Source: Prosopocoilus inquinatus (Eukaryota > Arthropoda > Insecta > Coleoptera > Lucanidae). From it: a stretch of 64,000 bases of DNA. The notes below the pieces were generated by a model. That model made no database searches. It was not told where the DNA came from and worked only from the letters and a program-made list of their open reading frames with translations. Positions 52,985 to 64,000 of the stretch are shown here, one piece after another. The stretch covers positions 38,554,001 through 38,618,000 of the forward strand of contig CM069873.1 of assembly GCA_036172665.1 (NCBI GenBank). The letters are read 5' to 3'. A program made the translations under genes and the position numbers. The stretch's first letter is position 1, and every line of letters starts with the position of its first letter.

Positions 52985-54861
52985 ATACCTGGTGTCCCGC
53001 GCCATGTGCACACCCTTCTAGAATCTTTATTTATTAATCGATTAATCTGAATTTTGGAGACAATAAATTAAGCAAAGAATGGTATTTTCGACATACTGCT
53101 AGTCGTCATAGGGCTTCCGGTTTCGTCGGAAGTAATATCAACTTTCTTATTTTAAATGGAACACCCTATATATTTTTACATATTGTCACGTCGTGGTTAG
53201 GGGTAGGTAGCGGGTTCTCAGTGGTAGAGCTTGAAAACACAGTTTACCAAAACAATGTATACCTTTATTAAATGAATATTTTTATCTATCGGCGGACGAT
53301 CTTTAAATGTGCGGGGGTGCGTTTTCGTAATTATCGGAAATCGCGACGGGTCGGCTGCGACAGCGAGGATGAGGAATCCCTCCGTACTGGGGTTGAAGAG
53401 ACCCGACGATTCGACTAACCGGATCCAGGGCAATCTCGAGGGCTGCAGCAATTGCGATGAGATGCCCGGCGTTGGTGAGGATGCCTCCGTGGAACGGGCA
53501 GCTTCCTGATGAGGGTGGCGGCAGCGAGGCGTCGGTGATGATGCCTCCGTGGAACGGGCAGCGTCCCGACGCGGCGGCGGCCGCACGGCGTTGGTGAGGA
53601 AGGTCCTCCTGGGGAAGTTGGCACTAGGCCTACTTGAGTCGACGGCTGGTTCGACTGCGAGGGCGGCTGCCCTTCTTACAGTAGGCACTAAGCCTACCGG
53701 AGTCGGTTTCGACCGCCTTCCCATCTTCTTCCGTACGTTATATAGGCGAATATCTGTCTATTCGACTGTTATGACATGTTTCTGTGTTCTCCTTTCGTCA
53801 CCTGTTGTATTAATTTGTCCCACATATAGCGCGTGTTTTGTTATGAAACGTGAACCGCTTGTAGCTTAGATTTCGCAAGATTAACTGTCTTAATTGTTCT
53901 ACTTTATTCCTCGCGGAAATATTTCGTCGCGACTCCTTTACATTTTATAATTATTAATTTTAGGCTAAAAATTAAATCCTTATCGTGACAATATTTAAGA
54001 TCTACGGATCATTATGAGTCCGAATAGGTATCAATTGATAATTTTGGTCTCCATGACAACGAAAAAGAAACTTTTTTATTTTTGAATCTAGAAAGCTATG
54101 AATCGCATTTTTTCGATCTAAGTATTTCGAAAAAATCACTTCTTTGATTGTATTTTGCTTTTTAAGATTTTTACAGCATTTGAAATTTTCATTAGGTCGT
54201 AACTCATTTTTTTTAATAGAAACTCATATGTTTCTTAGCTTAGTTCAACAGAACATTTCTTTCTGAGTACGTTGATACCAAACACTTCATATTTTCTTTG
54301 AAAGTCGTTTGAAATAAAGGGAATGTAAAATTTCAATTAGACATGCTCTACTTTAAATTATTTTCAAAGAAAATATGACCTATTTGGTATCAGCGTATTC
54401 AGAAAGAAATGTTCTGTTGAACTAAGCTAAGAAACATATGAGATTCCATCGAAAAAAATTAGTTAAGACCTAATGAAAATTTCAAATACTGTAAAAACGT
54501 TGAAAATGAAAATACCATCAAATTTTCTCGAAACAATTGATTGCATTAGATCGAAAAAAATGTGATTCATAACTTTCTAGATTGAAAAATAAAAGTTTCT
54601 TTTTCGTTGTCATGGAAACCAAAATTATCAATTGATACGTACTCGGACTCCGAGATTTAAAATGTGTAAAGATATATAGGGTATTCCGTTTAAAATAAGA
54701 AAGTTAATATCACTTCCGGCGAAACCGGAAGTCTTATGACGATTAGCAGTATGTCGAAAAATTCCATTTTTTGTTTAATTTATTGTCTCCAAGATTCAGG
54801 TTAATCGATTAATAAATAAAGATTCTAGAAGGGTGAGCACAATGCGCGGGACACCCGGTAT
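52985..54861. mobile_element. Long foldback element interrupted by a solo LTR
   Basis: Ends ATACCTGGTGTCCCGCGC and GCGCGGGACACCCGGTAT. Without the LTR at 53184-53990 the two arms are near-complete complements meeting at about 54330 (for example TTCTTAGCTTAGTTCAACAG near 54232 and its complement near 54415). No transposase. Confidence 0.82.
53184..53990. mobile_element. Solo LTR (807 bp)
   Basis: Starts TGTCACGTCGTGG and ends CCTTATCGTGACA (TGTCACG/CGTGACA inverted termini), flanked by ATAT at 53180-53183 and 53991-53994. GC-rich centre (53400-53700) contains three ~60-bp imperfect repeats (GATGCCTCCGTGGAACGGGC). No internal region: product of LTR-LTR recombination. Confidence 0.85.
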
Positions 54862-56810
54862 GTAATAATCGCACAGGAGCTGTTGACGAATTTACAGATT
54901 CGGATTCTATTCTAGCTCCACCGAAAGATGCAAATCTGTCGATAATTTTACCAGAACGTAGAATGGTAACTACAACAGATTTGTACAAAAATGTAGAACC
55001 AGTACATAAAGTAGCTCAGAAATAATGCGCGATGTTCAACATGAATTATACGTCCAATTTAACGTTAGGAGTATGATAACGTTGGAAAATCTCATAAAAA
55101 GTAAAGAGAAAGAAGTATAGATTATTCGTTAGTAACACATTGCTATGATCGACGCGACGCCAGAGAAACGCCTCGAATTTCTTTTTTTAAGTGTATATTT
55201 CGATGTATTTTATCAAGTTGCAAATTTAGCCCTTCACAAAAGAAAGCGGCAGCCAACAAAAAAATTTACAATCTTTTTATGGACGCATTTCTGATGTCAT
55301 TTCAATAAATCCCAGTTAAAGAAAAAAAATGGGCTATTTCCGATTCTAGAAATTATAGAAAAATATAGATCACGGATAAAAATATCAAATGATCTCTCTT
55401 TTTTCTCGGAGTATACATTGACGTGGACCCGAAAACTTCTACAAACTGTGTGAAGGCGTTTTCATGACCCTTATAGAATTTCTTTGTAAAAATACCGCAA
55501 TTTTAATGTGAGACTACTATTTGATAAAGCACAACTTACTATACCGCATTAGATTCGCCGCGGTTTGCCTAAGTTTGTGTCCTCTTACAAGAATGCAGCA
55601 AAGAAATCTTCGTCGCTACGCTTCGCCACGCTATGTGTACGACAGCCACAACGCTGCACTAATAACAGTGGTTATTAGTCCTAGTTCAGCGAATAGGGTT
55701 TCATAAATCAATAAATCATAAATACGTGAATGGAAATGTATCATTTAGTTCAGGTTATTTTATTTTCATAATTGGAAAATGCATTATAACGGGTTACGAA
55801 AACATCATTTTTCTAAAAGATTTAGTAACCTAAAATTGATATTTCCCTTAACTTGGAGAGTGACATCGTTTTCCGACAGAAACAATACCGTATAAATTAC
55901 TCGTTTCTAAATTATTAAGTGAAACTACCTGACCAGAAGAACAGGTATGTTTAAGGTTGAATTCGATTGACCTACTTAATGATCCGTTATTTTTCCGTCT
56001 GAAAAATTGCTTTTGTATATGTACCAGGCTTTTACGATTGTGTACGTGTGTATCATAAAATTATTTAAAGATTTTTTTAATTGTTTTATACAATACTATA
56101 CTCTCAATCTTATACTCTTTTTAGAGGCGCTTTGTATTGTATTAAGCATGCCCCCATATTCATCATCAAAAAACACATTTTATATTTAATTTTTCTAATA
56201 GAAAATTTATTAAAATTCAACGCAATAATTGTTTCCTATTTTACTTATTGGTTAAATTACGAAACGTATTCATTTTTGACCAACTATAACTAACAAATAA
56301 ACCGCCGTTTGTGATTTCCATGATTTTATTAAATCAGGAACACAATATTATTAACAACTTGCTTTCGAGGCCGCGACCTTCGACGAGTAAAATTTAAGTT
56401 TTATTACCAAAATGGAGAGTGATAATAATGAAGAGCTAATTTTGCAATATAAATGACGAGCACTAATGGATGAGCTAACACGTTTTGAGCTACTAATAAA
56501 TTAGCCATTGATTTTATTACATGCACCCTGTAAATTATGTGTAATTTGTGACTTCTTAACTGATAATCATTGTAAGATCGTTAGGAGCTTCATAAGCTTG
56601 GCTGTCATAAACAAGAAGCAGACGTTCTAAGCTGTGTACAGATTGTTCTGTCGAAGCCTAACGAGCGCACGTGTGCAAATGTCTTCAGAGTTCGCTTATT
56701 TAAGTATCTACGCTACGCAAGCTGTAAGTAAGGGTTACAAAACTGTCAGTTGGTCACAAAAACAAACAAATAAAATAAGGCGAACGCGTTCGATAATGTA
56801 ATGAATAACT
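54862..56810. other. Non-coding interval
   Basis: A 50-codon open stretch at ~54880-55034 (plus) has no family I recognise. The rest shows no gene or clear repeat. Confidence 0.4.
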
Positions 56811-56820
56811 GAATACGTTC

Positions 56821-59132
56821 GGTGTGGCCGTACTGCACCGGCGGTCAGTATTTATCCGTAATGTTTGGGCCGGAGTGCACCGCGATTAAATTGTCTATGA
56901 GAAAGGGTATGGCCGGATTGCACCGGCGGATATCGTTGATGAACCTGATCTGCGCTTACATTCTTAGATATTTATATTTACTTAGTATTCAAACTTAGTA
57001 TTGTAAAATTGTGATAAATAAAATAGTATATCAAAAAACAAGTTTCACAAGATGTGATTTTAGCGCACGCGTCTAGGTATAGAAAACGAGTCGAAGACGA
57101 TGGATATGTGCGCCAAAATAAATGAAAACGTGTATTTTATAGTATTTTTTTCTATTTTGGGGCTTAGGTATGAGAAAAACTTTAAAATCGGTGATATTTG
57201 GTAAATGTAACTTGGGTAAATTTTGTTTTGTTGATGGCGGTTGGTGCAATTGGTTGACGCTTAAAATAATTTCAAACAAGTGTCAGTTTAGTGGTATACA
57301 TATAAATAATTATTTTGTGAGCTTATAAAGTGTTTCAGTTATGTTTTTGTAATCTGGGATGCCAGCAAATAAAGATATTTTCACTCATGTGTAACTAACT
57401 TGGAGGTAGGTTATTATTTGTAATTTGAGATTTGAACAAATGTAGTAAGTGTAAGCCATTAAAGAACCAAAATAGAAAAATAAGTAAATAAAACAACAAG
57501 ACAAATACAATTTGATATATTATGAACAACAAAAATACACTCGGACAATTATTTTCTAAAATGATACGAACACCTTTTTACAAATAATAAGCGGTCGATA
57601 TTCATATTTTTATACAAACGCACAGTGTCTTCCAAGAACAAAAGTTTTTCTTTATAGTTTTTATTATTTAGTCTTTTTGGTATATGTATACTGTTAATTT
57701 CTATGTATGTACTAATTTGCATGTTCTTAAGAACATCTAGAAAAATGTATATATTTGGATGCATGCTATAAAAACAAGAATTAAATCTTGAATGAAAAGA
57801 TTCGCATGCGTTGGTTGTCTTTTCCGTGGAAGCCGTGCATGACGCCCACATTTCTGGTGGAAACCTTGCTTCATCGTCAATGTAGTTTTCTACCAGATAA
57901 TCACTAAATAATACTGCTCTACCATCGTTTGGTTGAATTTCCATAAATTCTAAGGCAAAACAGTCGCCTACTTGAAAAGGTTCCAAAAACGGCAATCCAA
58001 ATATCCATCGTAACCAACATTCTATTTCTGATGTTTTATCTCGATAAGCAGCAGTTAATCCCAGTTGCTGAATTTTTCTGTACCAAGATTGTGATAAGTG
58101 GAATCGACAACCTGATAATTTTGAATTGGGTCACATGGCACCTACTGCCTGGTGAATTGACATTTCAAAATCGGAATATATTTCTTCTGGTTTAAAATAG
58201 AAACCGTAATGTGCACATTTTTCTGAGACAGCTTGAAAGGCGTTTAAGTAGGAATCCATGGTTTTACTTGTTAGTAAACAGAACACTAGAGGTAATTAAT
58301 GATTGTTTTTCATGCCATGTATCGTGAAAAGCTGGTAAAAATATTTGGTGCAGCATCTAAATGTTCCGTCAATATATATAGTTTTTGCCGAACAAAGAAA
58401 CTCAATATTTGTGTAACATGAAAACACGACAAGTTGTTTTTCCTTGTCGTTCACTAATAAAAAATTCTCTGCTGTATGTGTTGTTATAACAATCGAGTCT
58501 AACGCATCTTGAACGTCTTTTGTATTTTGTGGTATTGGTGCGATCTTCTCGCATCGTACATTCGCTTACGAATAGAATAAACATCACTAGTGTTTAATGT
58601 TGCCGAATGAGGCGACAGCTGAATTTCGCGATGAATAATTTTCAACGGCTTTTCACTTATATCATCCACTGCCTTTCTTTTTACACTGTTTGAAACAATT
58701 TGGCGATTTAATTTTTCATTTACCCCGTGGTTATGGTTGCCTGCTTCTTGTAATATTGTTTTGTTGTCTTCATCCACATATAACTTGGCAACGCACTTCC
58801 TTACGGTGCAGCGCCATTTTACACCTTTGCTAGTAGCTCCACATTTATAAAATTTTTGTGATTTAAACAAAATTAATTGTTTTCCGCGTTCGCTAAACAC
58901 AACCTCCATAGAAGCGACTATTGATGTGAACTTCAACTAAGCTAAACTTCAACTGTAGAAGGACGATATTAAATTAATGTTCAATGAAAATTTTAAGAAT
59001 ATAACCAAATAAATTTTCCTGGAAGCTGGAATTGGATTAAGTACGTGCCGGTGCAATCCGGCCAAACCTTTTCTTGAACCCTTTCTTGACCGTAATTAAA
59101 GGATTAACCATCGGTGCAATTCGGCCCTGCCC
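56821..59132 (-). mobile_element. Mutator-like element (MULE) with FLYWCH transposase
   Basis: Flanked by a perfect 10-bp duplication GAATACGTTC (56811-56820 and 59133-59142). Ends are inverted: GGTGTGGCCGTACTGCACCG at the left versus GGGCAGGGCCGAATTGCACC read inward from the right. GGCCGNANTGCACCGGCG motifs recur two to three times in each end, typical of MULE subterminal repeats. One degenerate transposase gene inside. Confidence 0.9.
57549..58936 (-). pseudogene. MULE transposase with FLYWCH zinc finger
   Basis: The N-terminal part (58936-58499) is a FLYWCH finger: VVFSERGKQLILFKSQKFYK, WRCTVRKCVAKL, EAGNHNHGVN. The frame shifts near 58499. The catalytic core then shows IYIDGTFRCCTKYF (first Asp, ~58365), IYSDFEMSIHQAV (second Asp, ~58165), SGCRFHLSQSW (C/H) and TNACESFHSRFN (Glu, ~57805). 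In-frame stops occur near 58297 and 58133. The enzyme would cut and paste MULE DNA; this copy is inactive. Confidence 0.88.
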
Positions 59133-59142
59133 GAATACGTTC

Positions 59143-61759
59143 TTTCCTTCGTACTGAATATATAAATCCACGGGTGCATACCTTTCGTTTCATCAAACAG
59201 ACTTATTTTTGCAGCTAATACAGGTTTCCTTTTTATCTGATATTTTCTTATAATGTTTCCGGTTCTTGTAACATAGAGGAGTTACCGCGACTTGACAAAA
59301 GTGGTAAAGTTTGAATAAAAGTAATTCTTATTCACAGAGAAAAGATAATGCATCCCAACTTATACAACACTCTGTACGGTGGGTAAGTATTTTGACAGTT
59401 TTGATCGTAAGTTGCAGAATTCATGTTATGTTATTGTTTATACATTCTACCAATTTTACAAGTTTTCTAGTGAAGCAATTGGTAGTGAAACTTTTCGCTT
59501 AAGATTTTTTTCGATGTTCTATATATCACACGTTATGCACTACAAACGTACAGATTCTAAGTATGATCTGTTGTATTAAAATGAATAATTAGGCATCACT
59601 GAAGGTGCAACAACCAGATTGATGCCCGGTTTCTGAAGCGATACATAACTTTACGTAAAGACAAACTCACCATAACTTCGAAAAACCGTTTTTCAAAACT
59701 TTATCTGTAGGTAAAGTGTTAAGGACTAATTTGCTTGGCATAAATGTACATATTCAATCATATAACATATTTTATTTTATTTAATTGTTAGTACTGTAGT
59801 CTTTAAGATGATTAGGTTAACATTTCTTACGCGGCCACAAGTTACCCTTTTTAGAAATCGTTTCGGTCTTCCACTAAGCCTAGCTGCAATGTTCGACAAT
59901 TGAGAATAATAGAATCCTAACCCCTATAGATATTATTGCTTATTTCGCATTCACCTCTAAAAGCAGTAAGTCGTCGACAATCACCGGTTTTGCCAAAGCT
60001 ATTGTAACAATACTTACTACCTTTTGACACCCGCGGTTAATTCTCATATCTCTGCTTAGGTAATTTACTAACTCATTGTTCAAGGTATTACACATCTTCA
60101 CTCTAATGTACTTCCCGCAGAAAACTGCATTCTTAATGTTTAGGATTTTACAAGATTCGACAATTCTCCTTATCTGATGCAAATTATAAACTGAACTTTC
60201 CTGCCTACTGCAGCAGTAGACATTTCCCAGAATTTTCCTCACTTCCGCCATCAGCATCACCCTACAGAATAATATATAACTGGAATTAACGAATTCAGAA
60301 GCAGTGCAAAAAGGGCGGTCATTCGTGCTAATTCACTCTTTATCCACGCATCCTCATAATTTAGTCATGTAGAGTCAATCAGTTATATTTTCGAACCACC
60401 AACTATTGAATTAATCGTGTAAGAATTTTGAATATCTTTGTAACGTGTGAATATTTGTAAATGTGACTAGTGTTAAATTAAAGTGTACATACTCTGGACT
60501 CTGTTTTGCTTCTACCTCGAACAAAAAATAATTTAGTGCAAGCTGAGATTAATCTTCGGAGATTTTTCCAAGACCCTCAAAACGGCATTAAACGAAAATT
60601 GTATACGTAGCAATGTAAACAGTTTATACTTCTCATAAAGTTATCTGTCAAGAAAAATTACCTAAAGTTATTTATCGTTTCAGAAACCGGGCATAAGAGT
60701 AGCAATGGATGTTTGTAATAGGAATGTAATATTACCGTGTTTCTAAAATAAAAAGTTAAAACTAAGTGGTGTTTTCTTTGAAATAATAACATTTAACAAA
60801 ACAGACCTATTTTTAATGTTTAACTTGCAGACTGCCGCGGCCGTCGTTCATTATTGGTTTCCGGTTGGAATACTTCCTCAGGGCTTCTGCTGATGGTTAT
60901 GGTGGTGCTGCTGCTTGCTAGTCTCTACTAATGCGAAGCAACAAGTTTTGGTTTAAGGCTGTCGGACACATAGCTCGGCGAAAAAGATTTCTTTTCCTGA
61001 ATCCTTATGAGAGTACGCACACTATTGCAACCCGCGGCGAAGCGCGGCGCCGCTACCTAGCTAAGACACATATATGGCGGTGAAGCGTGGCGACTTTGCC
61101 ACGCCTAGCATGGCACGAAGAAAATATTATTTTGCAGTGGTCTTGTTAAAGAAGAATAGTATTGGTTATAATTTGGAAGCATAAATTAGTCCACGTAGAC
61201 TCGAGAAAGGATTCAAAGGAGGCGTTTTTATGATCCACATATGATTTCTTTGTAAAAATAAGATCGCCACATTTATTGCGCTATGACCTGGAACAAGCTC
61301 TTGTGTCACATTTGCACACACTAAGCACAAAGCTGCGTATTTGCGTGTTTCAGCGAGGGACTGTTGTCGAGTTAGTTACCAAATAAAATTTTGAATTAAA
61401 AGTCATTGTTAATTTTAATTTCCCAAAGAACAACATATACAGTGTGTCCATGGATAGGTGATACAAGAGGAAAAACTTTTTTATTACTGATTTATTGCCT
61501 TCTATGTATTGTATTCCAAAAAGTGTCCTAATAATGTTCAAGCGATTTTTTAATATCTCTAGAAATAAATGAGATATGACCGAAAAATGAGTCGAATATG
61601 GCAATTTTTGCCTATAACTTGAAAACAAGAGAAAATAACCAATTTTTGTTTAAGCTATTGACTTAATCTCCAAAAAGGAGATCGAGACTTGGCCACTAGT
61701 TTTTTTATTTTCTTATAGTTGCGGAGATGCTCATAAGAGACATCGAAATTAATCCACCG
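59143..61759. other. Non-coding interval with a MITE candidate
   Basis: 59622-59653 (ATGCCCGGTTTCTGAAGCGA...) and 60663-60694 are 32-bp inverted repeats with two mismatches, enclosing ~1 kb. A 106-codon minus-strand frame inside (60260-59940) has no resemblance I know. No target duplication is evident. A GC-rich patch at 61030-61100 (GGCGAAGCGCGGCG) is unexplained. Confidence 0.5.
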
Positions 61760-63164
61760 TGTGCAGTGTAGTCCATTTTTGATGGTTTTACAGGGTTTCT
61801 CAGTTATTTATAGGAATAGAAGAAAATCGTTTTCGCGACCCAATGCTACTTTTTTGAGAAAAACTCAGTGGAGAAAACAAAAGTTAGCTATCTCGATTCG
61901 TTCGGGAAATATCGGCCGAAAGATATAGATTTCGCTGACGTGATTGTCTTTTGTAAAAACTGCGCTAGTCCTGCGAAATAGATTATAACTTTGTAATTTT
62001 TAATGGAAACCGCAGCTGGCTATGACACAAATAAATTGCTTGTTTATTGAGGTTTTCAAAAATATAAAGTTTGATATAATTATTTTTATAAATAACAAAG
62101 ACATTAATTTTCATTATTTTGCCTATCAAGCTATCTATGACGATAGAAACAAAAGAAAATTCAGTAGTTTTCCTCAAAAACCTATTATTAGAATAAATAA
62201 TACAGGTAATTAAATTTAACAAAATAAATATCTAATGCTATTAGAGAACTCATAAAACTACAAGTCATGTAAATATGGATTAACTGTTAATGCAGTTTTG
62301 AAGAATTATACGTTGTATTGAAATTATTAAATCTTAAAGTTTATATTATCAAAAATTCTTAAATATGTTTATTTCAATTCTATCCGCGATTACATTTATT
62401 AATATACAAAGTTCTTGAAAGCATTTTGAAACTTAAGAAATATCCGACATTTCAATAATTCCTTAAAGAAATGCATTAATTTATACAATTTAAAATGTAT
62501 AGAAATCTCTTAACTATTCTCATTAATAATTAAAGAAATGTTGAAATAGAGTTAATTCGTTTTTATATACTTGTGGTTTTATGTCAGTTACTGATAGATA
62601 TACGAAGCTATTTATTTATTGAATTAAATGAGCTGTTTTACTTAACAATAATTGATTTTGGGGGAAAACATTGAACTATTTTTTTTTTGGTGTCATGGAT
62701 GGATTGTTAGCTGCTGGAAAACAAAAAAATACTTAGTATCTTGTATGTTTATAAAAATAATTATATCAAACTTTACATTTTTGAAAACCTCCTAAACAGG
62801 CAATTTATTTGTGTCATAGCCAACTGTTTCCATTGAAAATTAGAAAGTTACAATCTGTTTCGCAGAACTGAAGCAATTTCTACCAAAGATAATACTGTCA
62901 GTAAAATCAGTATTAATTTCTGAATAAAATAGTTTTTGAATTTTAAAAATATCTTGTTAAACTGAGATATCGTGAAAAATAATTTTTCGGAAAAATTTCG
63001 TTTTCGGCCGATATTTCCCGAACGAATCGAGATAGCTAACTTTTGTTTTCTCCACTGAGTTTTTCTTCAAAAAGTAGCATTGGGTCGCGAAAACGATTTT
63101 CTTATATTCCTATAAATAACTGAGAAACCTTGTAAAACCATCAAAAATGGACCACACTGTGCAG
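61760..63164. mobile_element. 1.4-kb foldback element
   Basis: TGTGCAGTGTAGTCCATTTT at the left and its complement at the right. Arms of ~350-420 bp are near-complementary (for example TCGATTCGTTCGGGAAATAT near 61893 and its complement near 63008). No coding function. Confidence 0.82.
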
Positions 63165-63279
63165 TTAAAAAAAAAACTCGCAGCTCTCCATGGAAAATTA
63201 ACGCGCATCTTAACTTGATTGTCCACTTTTTCACTAACATTTGTTGAACGTAGTCCTCAAATTATTCATCTTCAGTTTT

Positions 63280-63613
63280 CAGGTGCAGATGTTTCGTCAA
63301 ACTGGAGGATTCTTCCGAAGAACAGTCTACTATGAAAACATACTCCTAAGGTTATGGAAAATTCAATACATGCAGTGAAAAATGCTCCTTACATCTCAAA
63401 AGTCACGAGAGTACCGAAACTGCTCGGAAGACTTTAGAGTTGAATTTGCCGCTATGTTATTGACTACAAAATATTTTAAGACAATCTGCTTTGGTAAGTA
63501 CAGATGTTTCGTCAAACCAAAGGACTCTTCCGAAGAACAGTCAACTATGAAAACATACTGCTAAAGTTATGGAAAGTGCAACACGTGCAGTGGAAAATGC
63601 TCCTCACATCTCT
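63280..63613 (+). repeat. Direct repeat pair of ~115 bp
   Basis: 63284-63400 and 63501-63613 share CAGATGTTTCGTCAAAC, CTTCCGAAGAACAGTC and ATGAAAACATACT at about 85-90% identity, one copy every ~216 bp. The remaining sequence to 64000 shows no gene. Confidence 0.8.
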
Positions 63614-64000
63614 ATTCGCTTGTTATCACAATCAATTTGATTAGTTTGCGCTTTCTGCTGGAATGTACCACAAATTATTATCTCAAGATGCAAAGCTCTA
63701 AGTTTACCGCATGACATTGATGCAAGAATTGCTGCCCGGTGATCTCATATAGGGACATACAACTTATGTAAAAAATTATTTATATTTAATTTGTGAGTGA
63801 GTTGTAACGTATAATCTTCTAGATACGATCTATCGATCGATCGATTAAATATTGTTCGTCACATTTTTATGCTGACAATTCACAAATTTTTTTTCTTTTC
63901 AACATTATGAAGTAATCGATGCTTGTAATAAGATAAATTTTGATTTGCAAAATCTTTGCGTAAAATCACAACAGCATTCACTTTTTCTTAATCCCAACAA

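Noticed and set aside
53218..53724. 168-codon Arg/Pro/Ser-rich minus-strand frame
   Set aside because: Lies wholly within the solo LTR and reflects its GC-rich internal repeats.
54880..55034. 50-codon open stretch as a host exon
   Set aside because: No splice-site support or recognisable family.
59940..60260. 106-codon minus-strand ORF as a gene
   Set aside because: No family resemblance, and it lies inside a MITE-like inverted repeat.

Overview
The window is a transposon-packed stretch of an AT-rich arthropod genome, most likely an insect. Evidence: Copia with a Drosophila-type tRNA-half primer site, insect-type Polinton proteins, P, PIF/Harbinger, FLYWCH-MULE and Ty3/Gypsy elements, and eukaryotic introns. 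I see no convincing single-copy host gene and no tRNA or rRNA gene.

1-26,146 is a three-level nest. A Ty3/Gypsy element (Gypsy-A; its 5' part lies left of the window) is cut inside the integrase C-terminal region by a Copia element (2321-25378, minus strand, 5-bp target duplication CTTTA). Copia is in turn cut just upstream of its gag by an 18.8-kb Polinton/Maverick (6321-25083, 6-bp duplication AATACT). Gypsy-A resumes at 25,384 in the same reading frame and ends in a TARG1/OARD1-type macrodomain, so this retrotransposon carried an ADP-ribose-processing domain after its integrase.

The Polinton holds the virus-like set: a hypothetical first gene, a PLA2-domain virion-type protein followed by an adenain-type protease in the -1 frame behind an A_AAA_AAC slippery site, minor and major capsid proteins, an RNase-H-like family of unknown role, a Ser/Thr/Pro-rich protein, an intron-containing acidic protein, the A32/FtsK-type ATPase, a DUF8207-like protein, a small beta-rich protein, a chromodomain integrase and, on the minus strand, protein-primed DNA polymerase B with a 62-nt intron. 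Protease, MCP, integrase and polymerase all carry breaks, so this copy is dead. Its terminal repeats contain 39-bp-arm hairpins, and the right end has a long array of 11-bp TCAAGGTCA-type units.

26-38 kb holds a LINE endonuclease fragment, a PIF/Harbinger relic (TAA duplication) sitting inside an older hammerhead-type repeat, a P-element transposase pseudogene with a separate THAP exon remnant, and foldback and pogo-like elements. 38.2-43.7 kb is a young but broken Gypsy-B with both LTRs. 44.15-46.46 kb is Gypsy-C, cut off within the RT.

46.5-64 kb is mainly non-coding repeats. The most interesting is 50.5-52.2 kb: four tandem ~311-bp units plus inverted units, each holding a 65-nt type I hammerhead ribozyme fold, as in retrozymes or Penelope-like element terminal repeats. 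A foldback element split by a solo LTR (52,985-54,861), a MULE with a 10-bp target duplication (56,821-59,132) and another long foldback (61,760-63,164) follow.
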